A program made the translations under genes and the position numbers. Below the pieces are notes generated by a model. That model was not told the DNA's origin and searched no databases. It was given only the letters and a program-made list of their open reading frames with translations. From CAIJMU01 sp035530275 (GTDB lineage Bacteria; Spirochaetota; Spirochaetia; Treponematales; Rectinemataceae), in the NCBI GenBank assembly GCA_035530275.1, contig DATKVC010000024.1:62001-126000 (forward strand): a stretch of DNA of 64,000 nt, given 5' to 3'. Shown here piece by piece: positions 31,812-40,613 of the stretch. Positions within the stretch are counted from its first letter, which is position 1, and each line of letters begins with the position of its first letter.

Positions 31812-32687
31812 TCAATAGATGAGCTCCTTCAAGCGCTTGTCGTCGCTCCGCCAATCGGGATCGACGCGGACCCGAAGCCTGAGCCTGATCGGATAATCGA
31901 AGATCTCGTCGAGATCGGATTCGGCCTCTTCGCGGATGCGTTTGATCATCGATCCGGCCTTGCCGATGAGGATGCCTTTTTGCGACTCGCGCTCGACGAC
32001 GAGGTCGTAGGCCGCCTCGAGAGAGCCGTCCTTCTCTCGCGCCGAATCCTGGTAGGCCACGTACACCGCATGGGGCAGTTCTTCGCGGGTATGGAGCATG
32101 ACCTTCTCGCGGATGATCTCCGCGATGCGAAAGACGGGCTCCTGGTCGGTATAGAATTCATCCGGATACCATGCTGGACCCTCGATGGCGCGCGAATACA
32201 GGAGGGCGAGGAGATCCTCCAAACCGCTGCCCGCGAGGGCGCTGATGGCCAGGACGGGCGATCCGGGGAGGCGGGCCGAAAGGAAGGCTGTAGTTTCCGC
32301 TGGCTTGCTCTCCTTCGCGTCGATCTTGTTGATGACGGCGACCACAAGCTTCGAGGCGACCTTGAGGGCTTCGACGATCGCTTCCTCTTCCGTACCTGGA
32401 GTTCTCGTCGAGTCGAGGAGATAGAGAATGATATCCGCATCGCCGAAGGCCCCGCGAGCCACGTCGCCGAGTCGCTTGTTGAGTTTCTTTTCAGAGAGGT
32501 GGAAGCCAGGGGTGTCCAACAACACGAGCTGCCCCTCGGGACGGTTCACGATGCCGCGCACCGCGTTCCGCGTCGTCTGCGGCACGGGCGAGACGATCGA
32601 GACCTTGCCTCCGCATAACGCGTTCACGAGGGTGGACTTGCCCGCGGAGGGTCTGCCCACCACCGCTACGAATGCCGATTTCGCCAT
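31812..32687 (-). CDS. era: GTPase Era
   Basis: A 291-residue Era: G1 VVGRPSAGKSTLVNAL (Pro-Ser where Asn-Val is usual), G2 TTRN, G3 LLDTPGFH, G4 NKID, G5 SAL, followed by the C-terminal KH domain (LVVERESQKGILIGKAGSMIKRI). Era binds the 3' end of 16S rRNA in 30S maturation. The start at ATG 32687 lies 7 bp after the aroDE stop, so it is co-transcribed with that gene. Confidence 0.95.
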   Translation of the reverse strand: MAKSAFVAVVGRPSAGKSTLVNALCGGKVSIVSPVPQTTRNAVRGIVNRPEGQLVLLDTPGFHLSEKKLNKRLGDVARGAFGDADIILYLLDSTRTPGTEEEAIVEALKVASKLVVAVINKIDAKESKPAETTAFLSARLPGSPVLAISALAGSGLEDLLALLYSRAIEGPAWYPDEFYTDQEPVFRIAEIIREKVMLHTREELPHAVYVAYQDSAREKDGSLEAAYDLVVERESQKGILIGKAGSMIKRIREEAESDLDEIFDYPIRLRLRVRVDPDWRSDDKRLKELIY

Positions 32688-32694
32688 GTATGCC

Positions 32695-34194
32695 TCACTC
32701 GAAATAGTCGGAGGGCGGCTCTCGCCCCGTCCAGATGCGGAACTGCTCCGCCGATTGGTGGCGCAACATGCCGAGGCCGTTGCAGATTCGGCAACCCGCT
32801 TCCTTCGCCCGCGCAAGAAAGGGGGTGCGATCGGGTATATTGATGATATCGAAGACTGCTTCTCTCCCGGTAAATTCGTACCAATCGAGAGGATCTCCGG
32901 ATTCCTCCCCCATCATCCCCACGCTGGTCGCGTTGACGATGAGATCCGAGTGGTCAAGTACGAGGTCGAGGGCGCGCTCGTCGTTGTAGGCCCAGGAGAA
33001 ATCGTGATGCCGGGCGAGAACCCGCGCCTTCGTGAGCGTCCGATTAAGGACCAGGCCAGAAGCGCCGAGCCGGGAGAGGACCAAGGCGACCGCGCGGGCC
33101 GCCCCCCCCGCGCCGATGAGGGTGACGCGCAGGCCGCGAAGGTCGGTACGCCCGAGGAATTCGCGGATGGAGCGTTCGAAACCGATCGTGTCCGTATTGT
33201 GGCCGCTCCAGCCCCCCTCGGGCAGCCTGGCCAGCGTGTTCACGGCTCCGACATCCCTCGCCTCGGGGGAGATCGTCGTAAGGAGGGGCAGGATCGATTC
33301 CTTGTGCGGAACCGTTATCGCTGCCCCTATGACATTCGCCGCCGTTATCGCGGCGAGGAGCCCCTCTGCGTCCTCCGCCGGGACGGGGAGTACGATGGCA
33401 TCGATGCCTGCCCGGGAGAAGGCCGCGTTGTGGAGGGCGGGCTGCCGCGAGCCAAGACAGGACGCGCCGCCGCCGAGGGCGAAGACGGAGGTAGTAGGAC
33501 CGATCTTCCTGAAGCGGAAGGTATCGATGAGGACCTCCGGATCGAGATGACCCGGACCGGCCCCCACGAGGCCCGCGGAGATGGCGCTCGTGAAGACCAG
33601 GCTCGATCCTAATTGTTCGGCGAGGATCCGCGAGGGGAACCCGTAGGGTCCCATGCCGATGATAATCTTCTCCCTGGGCGGAAGAGTATTCGCCCAAGTC
33701 GCAAGCCTCGCGAATTCCTTGGCGTCGCGGCAGGTAGCTGCCAGCTGGGGAATTTCCTCGGGTTCTGCCGCTATCTCTTCCCAAACGGCATCGAGATTCT
33801 CCGGCAGGCCTTCCAGAAAATGCTGTGATCTGATGATCCTCGTGCCGAAAATTCGGCATGCCTCCTCGATGGCCGAAACCCTGAAATCGCTTTCGAGATC
33901 GACATAGGTGAAATTGGCCGAGGTGTCGCTTCGGGCATGGGTCAGCCCCTTGGCCATCATCACGAGCCTGACGCCCTCGCCTTCGTCGAAATCGCCGCCG
34001 TCCACCCTGCGGCGGACCGTAAGGATGCATGGTAGGCCCGCGCGTTGGGGGAAGGCGCGAAGATTGAGCATCTCCCCCATTTCGAGGAAATCGGCCCGGA
34101 GCTCGACGAGATCGATCTGGCCGCGGTAGAGGTCGAGGACAGCGAGATCCTCGGCTATGGTCCTACCCGTCAGGGATAGGCAGATCCTGGCCAT
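32695..34194 (-). CDS. Fused 3-dehydroquinate dehydratase (type I)/shikimate dehydrogenase
   Basis: A 499-residue AroD-AroE fusion. Residues ~1-228 are type I dehydroquinase (ICLSLTG, DLVELRADFLE, LTVRRRVDGGDFDEG, RSQHFLEG with His125, SRI with Arg189). The Schiff-base lysine of IPK is Gln150 and the PGQ glutamine is His216, so this half is probably inactive or altered. Residues ~235-499 are shikimate dehydrogenase: GSRQPALHNAAF (second substrate Ser replaced by Gln251), ITVPHKES with Lys298, GHNTDTIGF with Asp335, GAGGAARAVAL. The C-terminal half looks functional. Operon with era and two envelope-protein genes. Confidence 0.88.
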   Translation of the reverse strand: MARICLSLTGRTIAEDLAVLDLYRGQIDLVELRADFLEMGEMLNLRAFPQRAGLPCILTVRRRVDGGDFDEGEGVRLVMMAKGLTHARSDTSANFTYVDLESDFRVSAIEEACRIFGTRIIRSQHFLEGLPENLDAVWEEIAAEPEEIPQLAATCRDAKEFARLATWANTLPPREKIIIGMGPYGFPSRILAEQLGSSLVFTSAISAGLVGAGPGHLDPEVLIDTFRFRKIGPTTSVFALGGGASCLGSRQPALHNAAFSRAGIDAIVLPVPAEDAEGLLAAITAANVIGAAITVPHKESILPLLTTISPEARDVGAVNTLARLPEGGWSGHNTDTIGFERSIREFLGRTDLRGLRVTLIGAGGAARAVALVLSRLGASGLVLNRTLTKARVLARHHDFSWAYNDERALDLVLDHSDLIVNATSVGMMGEESGDPLDWYEFTGREAVFDIINIPDRTPFLARAKEAGCRICNGLGMLRHQSAEQFRIWTGREPPSDYFE

Positions 34195-34202
34195 CTCCCC
34201 TC

Positions 34203-34763
34203 CTACAGGTCGGCCCTGAAGACGGCTATGTCGGTGATCACCGAATTCTTCACGGCGATGCGGAGCTGCACCGGATAGCCCCTCCAAGGCAGTCGCCACA
34301 CGAGACCGTCTTCGGCGACGAAATGGGGTTGTCCGAGAAGGGACAGGGCCTTGTCGGATGCGTCCCCGATGAACAGACCGAAGACGGAACCTTTGTAGGC
34401 GGCATCGAAGTCGATGCGCCATACATGATTGGAATACCAATCGAAGCGGCATCCGTCTCCCCACGAAAACTCGACATCATCCTGCCAGGACTCCGGGCCG
34501 CGAATCGGAGCCATCGAAACCGGGGGACCGCGTTCCGCTATTACCTCGGCGATGGTCTTGCCCAGGAAGACCGTGGGGTCGTCGGGCAGGACGGGGATCT
34601 GCGTGGAGGGAGTATCCTCGGGCGCGCTCGTCGCCGATTGGGGGGCGGGAGCGGCTATCCCGGCGGGGCTATCCCCCGGAACCGGCGCCTTGTCCTGCGC
34701 GGGAAGACCCGAGATGAGGCAGCAAACCAGGACGGTTGCGATGGAAATTCGGGAGCGGATCAC
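34203..34763 (-). CDS. Hypothetical secreted protein
   Basis: About 186 residues. A GTG at 34763 is chosen so that IRSRISIATVLVCCLISGLPAQ forms a signal peptide; GTG 34772 and TTG 34790 are alternatives. A Pro/Ala/Ser linker (~25-55) precedes a globular domain (PTVFLGKTIAEVIAERGPPVSM, WGDGCRFDWYSNHVWRIDFD, LSLLGQPHFVAEDGLVWRLPW) that looks like a small beta-rich periplasmic domain. No family recognised. It sits 8 bp before aroDE. Confidence 0.6.
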   Translation of the reverse strand: MIRSRISIATVLVCCLISGLPAQDKAPVPGDSPAGIAAPAPQSATSAPEDTPSTQIPVLPDDPTVFLGKTIAEVIAERGPPVSMAPIRGPESWQDDVEFSWGDGCRFDWYSNHVWRIDFDAAYKGSVFGLFIGDASDKALSLLGQPHFVAEDGLVWRLPWRGYPVQLRIAVKNSVITDIAVFRADL

Positions 34764-34812
34764 AATGGTCACTCTAGCGGTGGAATCCAAGCATTACAAG
34801 CTCGGCCGGCCC

Positions 34813-35934
34813 TCATGTGTTCCGCCAAAGGAGAATTGCGGTGATAAGGTTGATCATGAAGGCGGCGACGAGAAAGACGCCTGAAAGGAGTGTCGCCGTG
34901 AGCGCGCGCCTCTCCGAGCGACGAGCCAGGGCTATTGGATCGCCGGCGACTGCAATGCGCCTGATTTCAGGGTCATCCGTGCTTTCGGGGGTGAAAATCG
35001 TCCATGGACCCTTGTCCCCTGCCCAAGGGACGAAGGTTGCGATGTCCCCTGCGGGGATATCGCCTCGCCTGACACGATAAAAACCGCCCTCGGGAAGCGG
35101 CGCGTCCCCAGCCTGAGGCGCGGGACTCCCATCAGCGGCACGCGAAAAACGGAGTGGAAGTCTGCAGAGATCGCGCAGGACCCGCTCATCGAGGGCCTTT
35201 CGCCAGAAGCGGCGATAAAGGAAAAAGAAGAGCAAGCCCGGGGGGAGGAGACTCAGCACGGGAGCGAGGCTCACGAGTAGGGAGAGAAAGAGGATCGTGG
35301 GCAGGAGGTGGCTTCCGACAAAGGCGAAGAAGATGCCGAGCGTACCCATTCCGAAGGCCAATGAAGCCCGCGAAAGAGGATTCCAGTATTCATTTTGCAC
35401 CCTGCCGCCGGCGATAAGGCGCGAAAGGAGATTTGCTTCGTTCCCTTCGTAGGAGACGACTATGAGCGGTTCGCGGGCATCGTTAAAAAACACGGGAATG
35501 CCGTCTTCAACGCGCACCCTCCCTCCTACGAAAACTCTGGATGATTCCGGAAAGACCCTGACCCTTTGCCAACGCATACGCTCGACGAGGGCATAGCGCC
35601 CTTCGAGCGCTTCTCCCCTCCCCTCGTCGGGCAGTATATGAAACCAAGTCGAGCTCAGGTCGACAACCGCGGTGAGGTCCCGACCATGCAACCAAATCTT
35701 ATCCTCCCCTTCTACGGCTTCGATCTCCCCGTGAAATCGATAGTGCCCCTGCAATTGGCCGCTCTCGCAGGCGGCCGCCCAGGAACCCAAATGCAGCCTC
35801 GGCGATAAGGCCAGATCGAGGAGTCTTTCCCTGAAGCGTCGCCATTGATTGCGGGCGATGTAGCCGCCTATCACAGGAAGGAGGATGTAGAAGAGAGTCG
35901 CCACGGCAAGAGCGACATAGAAAGGCACGAACAC
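34813..35934 (-). CDS. Hypothetical membrane protein, 373 aa
   Basis: One N-terminal membrane segment (FYVALAVATLFYILLPVIGGYI), a soluble beta-rich domain (~45-180), a central hydrophobic block (~195-250, GMGTLGIFFAFVGSHLLPTILFLSLLVSLAPVLSLLPPGLLFFFL) and a last segment near the C-terminus (LLSGVFLVAAFMINLITAILL). No family recognised. First gene of the minus-strand unit that continues through the secreted protein, aroDE and era. Confidence 0.6.
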   Translation of the reverse strand: MFVPFYVALAVATLFYILLPVIGGYIARNQWRRFRERLLDLALSPRLHLGSWAAACESGQLQGHYRFHGEIEAVEGEDKIWLHGRDLTAVVDLSSTWFHILPDEGRGEALEGRYALVERMRWQRVRVFPESSRVFVGGRVRVEDGIPVFFNDAREPLIVVSYEGNEANLLSRLIAGGRVQNEYWNPLSRASLAFGMGTLGIFFAFVGSHLLPTILFLSLLVSLAPVLSLLPPGLLFFFLYRRFWRKALDERVLRDLCRLPLRFSRAADGSPAPQAGDAPLPEGGFYRVRRGDIPAGDIATFVPWAGDKGPWTIFTPESTDDPEIRRIAVAGDPIALARRSERRALTATLLSGVFLVAAFMINLITAILLWRNT

Positions 35935-35977
35935 GCCTTGTCACCGCCTCTTTTGCGGAAGTAGCTTCGAGACTAGC

Positions 35978-36649
35978 ATGATCGAGCGCATAGCTGTAGG
36001 CGCCTTTGCCGCCAATTGCTGGATTCTACCTCTCGCCGCGAAGTCAGAATCGGCGACGGCCCAAAACCCCTGCATCCTTATTGATCCTGGAGCGGAGGCG
36101 GATCGCATCGTCTCTTTTCTCGACGCGAGAAAGCTCCTGCCCTCCCTCATAGTTTGTAGTCATGGGCATCTTGATCATATCTGCGGCATCGGACCCCTTG
36201 TCGCGACTTTTGCGGCGCGTGGCGTAAAGCTCCCCATCGCCATCCACAAAGACGATGCGGCCTATCTCGGCGCCGAAGGGAAAGAGCGCAACCGAAGGCT
36301 CTTTCGAGACATGGGCGCCCTGAGCATGTTCGAACAATTATGGACGGACGTTCCCGAGGCCGATCTCCTTCTGGAAGAAGGGCAGAGCCTGCCCGACTCG
36401 CCATGGAAGGTTATCCACAGCCCAGGTCATTCGAAAGGGTCGATCTGCCTTTACAACGAAGGGGCAGGTCTTCTCATCTCGGGCGACACCCTATTTAGGG
36501 ACGGCGTCGGCAGGACGGACGGCTTCGACGCCAGCCTCGAAGAACTGCGCGAAAGCATCGCCTGGAAGCTCTTCTCCCTCCCTCCTTCCACAAAGGTATT
36601 TCCCGGCCACGGTGCGCCTACCACCATCGGACGCGCACGGGGTGATTGA
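35978..36649 (+). CDS. MBL-fold metallo-hydrolase (glyoxalase II-like)
   Basis: A 223-residue protein with the metallo-beta-lactamase zinc site: CSHGHLDHICG (HxHxDH), IHSPGHSKGSICLY (third His), ISGDTLFRDGVGRTD (bridging Asp) and FPGHGAPTTIG (last His). The short form lacking the C-terminal glyoxalase II domain typically hydrolyses thioesters or is a persulfide dioxygenase-like enzyme. A role in detoxifying methylglyoxal adducts would fit the presence of mgsA in the window, but that is speculation. Confidence 0.87.
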   Translation: MIERIAVGAFAANCWILPLAAKSESATAQNPCILIDPGAEADRIVSFLDARKLLPSLIVCSHGHLDHICGIGPLVATFAARGVKLPIAIHKDDAAYLGAEGKERNRRLFRDMGALSMFEQLWTDVPEADLLLEEGQSLPDSPWKVIHSPGHSKGSICLYNEGAGLLISGDTLFRDGVGRTDGFDASLEELRESIAWKLFSLPPSTKVFPGHGAPTTIGRARGD

Positions 36650-36721
36650 AGGCTCCGGACACAAAGGAGCAGCCGCCAAGCGAGGCCGCGCTGTACTGAT
36701 TTCCAGGGACTACTCGCCCCT

Positions 36722-37603
36722 TCAAGCCGGCGTCGCGAGCCTTGTCTTCAGGAATACCCAAGGCGCTATAAAGGCGACAGTGAAGCCGACCATGCCGAAG
36801 CGGAGGAAGCGGGCGAGGGCATAGAGCTCGGCGCTCGGATCCGGCGAGATCAACTTCAACAAGAAATAGACGATGACCGCGAGGGCCAGTCCGAGAAGGA
36901 CCCGCCCCGCCCTCGTCACCAAACCGCCGGCGACAGAAAACGCCGCCTTGTCGTCTGTCCAGGCGAACCCCAAGCCCGCGCCGAGAAAAGCTCCCGACAT
37001 GGCGACGTCGCTCCGATAAAAGGCATTCATGATGAGGGCGACGAAAGCCAGGGAGATGAACCGCCATCTCCCGCCAAGGAAGGCCAGTAGTTTGTCGAAA
37101 CGATCAGCCATCAGGCGATCGGCGAGGACGAAGAGGAGACCAACGACCCATCCGCCAAGTACATCGGTCGGGAAATGCGCCCCGAGGTAGATCCGCGAAA
37201 AGCCAACGAGGAGGGGCATGGCGACGGCAAGAACGAGGCCCCAGGGTCGAGCGATCAACATCGCGATCATGCCCCAGAACACGACGCTCGCCTGTGAATG
37301 TCCCGAGGGAAGGCCATGACCGACCTCCTTGACGAGGGCGAGGGCCGGAGCGAATTCGAAGGGCCTTGGCTGTCCCAGGAGGTTCTTGAGCCAGAGATTG
37401 ACGAACACCGAAAAAAGGAACACGAGGGCGAGACGTTCTCCCCGTTTCCTGTCGACAGCCCAGTACACGAGGGGCAAGGCGATGAAAAAAAAGCCCTCGC
37501 TGCCAAAGAAGGTTATTCCCTTCATAATTTCGGTCAGCCATGGGCTGCCAATCCCCTGGACTGCCCGTATGACGTCCAGGCCCCACGACAAAATCCCGTT
37601 CAT
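36722..37603 (-). CDS. PAP2-family membrane phosphatase
   Basis: A 293-residue multi-pass protein with the three phosphatase motifs: KNLLGQPRP (KxxxxxxRP), GLPSGHSQAS (PSGH) and SRIYLGAHFPTDVLGG (SRxxxxxHxxxD). It probably dephosphorylates a lipid or isoprenoid phosphate such as undecaprenyl pyrophosphate or a phosphatidate. Residues ~190-293 carry extra membrane segments beyond the usual PAP2 core. ATG 37603 is chosen as the start because it opens the first conserved segment. Confidence 0.88.
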   Translation of the reverse strand: MNGILSWGLDVIRAVQGIGSPWLTEIMKGITFFGSEGFFFIALPLVYWAVDRKRGERLALVFLFSVFVNLWLKNLLGQPRPFEFAPALALVKEVGHGLPSGHSQASVVFWGMIAMLIARPWGLVLAVAMPLLVGFSRIYLGAHFPTDVLGGWVVGLLFVLADRLMADRFDKLLAFLGGRWRFISLAFVALIMNAFYRSDVAMSGAFLGAGLGFAWTDDKAAFSVAGGLVTRAGRVLLGLALAVIVYFLLKLISPDPSAELYALARFLRFGMVGFTVAFIAPWVFLKTRLATPA

Positions 37604-37709
37604 ACCATCCTCCTGCCAGCGAGGCGGCCACTGTAACGCGGGCCCGACAGCTGGACAAGCACAGATCGCTGAGCTGCATAAATCGGAGGATGCCGCCTTA
37701 GCCCCATCC

Positions 37710-37738
37710 TTGACGATCGCGCCTCCCCATAGTACAAG
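37710..37738 (+). promoter_or_regulatory. Candidate promoter of tRNA-Leu
   Basis: TTGACG at 37710-37715 and TACAAG at 37733-37738 with a 17-bp spacer, ~40 bp upstream of the mature tRNA. Good -35, mediocre -10. Confidence 0.35.
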
Positions 37739-37776
37739 GACTTCGCGCGGCCCGCACGGTGCGGAACCGCTTTTAA

Positions 37777-37859
37777 GCCGGCGTGGCGGAACGGCAGACG
37801 CGGCGGACTCAAAATCCGCTGTCCTCACGGGCATGAGGGTTCAAGTCCCTCCGCCGGCA
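37777..37859 (+). tRNA. tRNA-Leu(CAA)
   Basis: 83 nt; acceptor GCCGGCG/CGCCGGC, discriminator A, anticodon stem GCGGA/TCCGC around loop CTCAAAA (anticodon CAA, codon UUG), long variable arm (TGTCCTCACGGGCA), T-arm GAGGGTTCAAGTCCCTC. CCA is not encoded. Confidence 0.95.
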
Positions 37860-37907
37860 GAATAGGCGAACTTGAAAAGCACATAATGTAGCGCGAACCT
37901 GAGGCTT

Positions 37908-38043
37908 CGGAGGGACTTGAACCGAGCCGCCCGCGCCGCGGAGCGGCGAAAAGTGCGCAGGATGCGCACGGAAGGGCGGCGAGGCGGCCTGGAGCGAGCG
38001 ATCAGGATGATCGCGAGCGGAAGGCAAGTCCCTCCGCCGGCAG
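37908..38043 (+). repeat. tRNA-associated palindromic element, copy D (after tRNA-Leu)
   Basis: Starts with an exact 16-bp inverted copy of the tRNA-Leu T-arm (37908-37923 against 37838-37853) and ends with an exact 19-bp direct copy of its 3' end (38025-38043 against 37842-37860). Inside: P1 GCCGCCC/GGGCGGC (37926-37932, 37974-37980), P2 CGCCGC/GCGGCG (37934-37948), P3 GTGCGC-AGGAT-GCGCAC (37953-37969), P4 GCGATC-AGGAT-GATCGC (37998-38014). Same architecture as copies A-C with a different primary sequence. Confidence 0.82.
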
Positions 38044-38114
38044 GTTTGGCTTTGGGTATTCCTTGTCGCTTTTTCGGTGGTGGGGCCATCCCTCCCGGGC
38101 GTATCATGTGACCC

Positions 38115-39194
38115 ATGGACAAGACGCTTTTCGACGAGGCTGCCATTCCTTATGCGGAAATGGAGCGGGCCTTTCTTTCGCGCGACGCCAGCTACGATGG
38201 GCTTTTTTTCGCGGCAGTGACGACAACAGGCATCTTCTGCAGACCATCATGCAAGGCGCGAAAGCCGCTTCCGGGAAATGTCGTGTACTATGCCAGCGCA
38301 TCAGAGGCCTTGTTTTCCGGCTACCGCCCCTGCAAGCGGTGCAGCCCCCTCGCCGCCGACGGAGATCCAGAATGGGTCTCTTCGCTCATCGCGGAAATCG
38401 AAACCGAACCGGCGCGAAAAATACGAGAAGGCGAACTCAGGGATCGCGGCCTCGACCCGGCCACTGTGCGCAGGCGCTTCATGAGCCGCTTCGGACTTTC
38501 GTTCAACGCGTATCAGCGGGCCCGCAGATTGGCGGCGGCCTTCGAAGACATCAAGGATGGCTCTTCCATCGACGAGGCGGTCTTCGAGCACGGCTACGAA
38601 TCCCACGCGGGCTTCCGCGAAGCTTTCGCGAAGCTCTTCGGGTCCACACCGGGATCGGTGGCCAAGGGTGGGGGAGACTTCATTCGAATCACCTGGATCG
38701 AATCAGCCTTCGGCCCCCTCGTTGCGGGAGCGACCGATCGGGGCATTGTCCTCCTGGAATTCAGCGACAGGAGGATGATGGAAGCCCAGGCGCGAGCCCT
38801 CGCGAGTCGGGTAAAACTCCCGATATCCCCGGGGAAGAATAAGCACCTCGAGCGACTCGAAAACGAGCTCGCCGAATACTTCGCCGGGAAAAGAAGCAGT
38901 TTCGACATTCCCATCCATGAACCGGGCACGGCCTTCCAGGAAAAGGTCTGGGAAACTCTGCGCACGATCCCCTGCGGCTCCACCTGGAGCTATGCCGATC
39001 TCGCCAAGGCCGTCGGCGATCCCAAGGCCACGAGGGCGGTCGCCCGAGCGAACGGCATGAACCGCGTCGCCCTCCTCGTTCCCTGCCACCGCGTCATAGG
39101 GGCCGACGGAGGGCTCGGCGGCTATGGAGGAGGTCTTTGGAGAAAGAGGGCCCTTCTCGATATCGAGGCGCGTATGGTCAAGGGCCGCGGCTGA
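38115..39194 (+). CDS. ada: Bifunctional Ada: methyl-DNA regulator and O6-methylguanine-DNA methyltransferase
   Basis: A 359-residue three-part Ada. Residues ~15-85 are the N-terminal methylphosphotriester domain with its four zinc cysteines (GIFCRPSCKARKP, YRPCKRCSP). Residues ~95-185 are an AraC-type HTH pair (GLDPATVRRRFMSRFGLSFNAYQRARRL, SIDEAVFEHGYESHAGFREAFAKLFG). The last ~165 residues are O6-methylguanine methyltransferase with FQEKVWETLRTIPCGSTWSYADLA, ARANGMNRVALLVPCHRVIG (acceptor Cys in PCHR) and YGGGLWRKRALLDIE. It repairs alkylated DNA and activates its own regulon. It starts ~70 bp after repeat copy D. Confidence 0.94.
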   Translation: MDKTLFDEAAIPYAEMERAFLSRDASYDGLFFAAVTTTGIFCRPSCKARKPLPGNVVYYASASEALFSGYRPCKRCSPLAADGDPEWVSSLIAEIETEPARKIREGELRDRGLDPATVRRRFMSRFGLSFNAYQRARRLAAAFEDIKDGSSIDEAVFEHGYESHAGFREAFAKLFGSTPGSVAKGGGDFIRITWIESAFGPLVAGATDRGIVLLEFSDRRMMEAQARALASRVKLPISPGKNKHLERLENELAEYFAGKRSSFDIPIHEPGTAFQEKVWETLRTIPCGSTWSYADLAKAVGDPKATRAVARANGMNRVALLVPCHRVIGADGGLGGYGGGLWRKRALLDIEARMVKGRG

Positions 39195-39227
39195 GGGTTG
39201 TTCAAACCTGGCGTCACCGGTAACACT

Positions 39228-40553
39228 ATGGCGGCCATGCGAAACACCTTTGGGCATTCTCATCGCCCTATCCGCACATCGAAAAGCTCGACCATCTGGG
39301 CTGCCATCCTCGGGGTAGTGGCGCTCATGTCAGTCTTCATGCTCTCGACCTCCTGCAGCCTCGCGGAATCGAGACTCGTCACCATTTGGACCGACGTGCC
39401 GGAAGTCGCGCTCTACGCTGAGCTCTTCAATCAAGAGCAGCAACGCTGGCGTGTAGAGGTCGTGTGGAAGGCCGAGTTGCCTCGCGAACTCAGGGACAGC
39501 GGCACGCAGCCCGACCTCGCGATCGGGGCGCGAATCAATGTCGCGGGTCTCCGCGATCGCTTCAGATCCCTCGATTATCTCTTCGGCGAACTGGCGTTGG
39601 ACCAATCGGCATTCTACGGACCACTTCTCGCCTTCGGTTCCTCCGACGGGAAGCAGCGCCTCCTGCCTCTTTCCTTCAATTTGCCGGCGATCCTTTTCAG
39701 GAAGGACTCGAATGTCGTCCCGGCTCAAAACAGCACACTCAGCCTAGCGGACCTCGTCACTCCCGCCGAAGCCTTCGACAAAGTCCAAGGCGCCGGATAT
39801 TCCCGCATGGGCTTTTCCCCCCGCTGGAATGCCGATTTTCTCGTCATCGCCGCGGCGGCCGAAGGGGCAGGCTTCAGGGAAGGCAAGCCGCTCGCGTGGT
39901 CCGAATCGGGCTTGCGACAGGCAATCAGAAACATCGGGGAATGGGGAGGAGCGACGGCGCCCACGGCAGGCGCCTCGGACGACTTCCAATTCAAATATCT
40001 CTTCACCCCCGAGTACAACTGGATCGCCGAAGGGCGCGCCCTCTTCGCCTATATCGATTCCTCAAGGCTCTTCCTCGTTCCCGAGGAGAAAAGCGCAGTT
40101 CTCGACTATCGTTGGTACTCCGAAGGCGCTTCGATTCCCGTACTATCGAATCTCGTACTGGTCGGCATACCCAAGTCGCGGCAACCGGTGCGCGGTTCGG
40201 AAGCCTTCATCTCCTGGCTTTTCAATCCCGCGAAGCAACAGGCGATCCTCGAAGCCGCTCGTCGGACTCGGGCCCTCGAAGGCTCTTTCGGAATCGCTGG
40301 GGGCTTTTCCACGCTCCGCAGCGTGACGGAACAGGTATTCCCTCTCTACTGGGCCAACCTTGCGGGCCATATTCCGCCCGCTTCGATGATTAAAATGCCC
40401 GAAACCCTGCCGATCGAATGGCCGGCGATCAAATCCGAGGTGCTCGGGCCATGGCTCAAAGACATTATCGGGAAGCCCAGCCTTCAGGCCAATCCCGGAG
40501 CCGACCTAGGGGCCAAGCTCGCCGATTGGCTAAAAAATGGAAGAGGCGGCTGA
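39228..40553 (+). CDS. Extracellular solute-binding lipoprotein (ABC type)
   Basis: About 441 residues. The N-terminal region has a basic stretch, a hydrophobic core (IWAAILGVVALMSVFMLSTSC) and a lipobox LSTSC. The rest has the family-1 solute-binding layout: LVTIWTDVPEVALYAELFNQEQQ, PDLAIGARINVAGL, LPLSFNLPAILFRKD, GFSPRWNADFLVIAAAAEG, ALFAYIDSSRLFLV, SEAFISWLFNPAKQQAILEA. Sugar-type ABC binding proteins look like this, but no permease or ATPase lies beside it, so it is an orphan. ATG 39228 is preferred over TTG 39198. Confidence 0.75.
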   Translation: MAAMRNTFGHSHRPIRTSKSSTIWAAILGVVALMSVFMLSTSCSLAESRLVTIWTDVPEVALYAELFNQEQQRWRVEVVWKAELPRELRDSGTQPDLAIGARINVAGLRDRFRSLDYLFGELALDQSAFYGPLLAFGSSDGKQRLLPLSFNLPAILFRKDSNVVPAQNSTLSLADLVTPAEAFDKVQGAGYSRMGFSPRWNADFLVIAAAAEGAGFREGKPLAWSESGLRQAIRNIGEWGGATAPTAGASDDFQFKYLFTPEYNWIAEGRALFAYIDSSRLFLVPEEKSAVLDYRWYSEGASIPVLSNLVLVGIPKSRQPVRGSEAFISWLFNPAKQQAILEAARRTRALEGSFGIAGGFSTLRSVTEQVFPLYWANLAGHIPPASMIKMPETLPIEWPAIKSEVLGPWLKDIIGKPSLQANPGADLGAKLADWLKNGRGG

Positions 40554-40613
40554 GTTCTTGCGCCGCCCGATTTGACTTCCCGATAGACGACCATCGAATC
40601 GGCGCGCGCAAGC

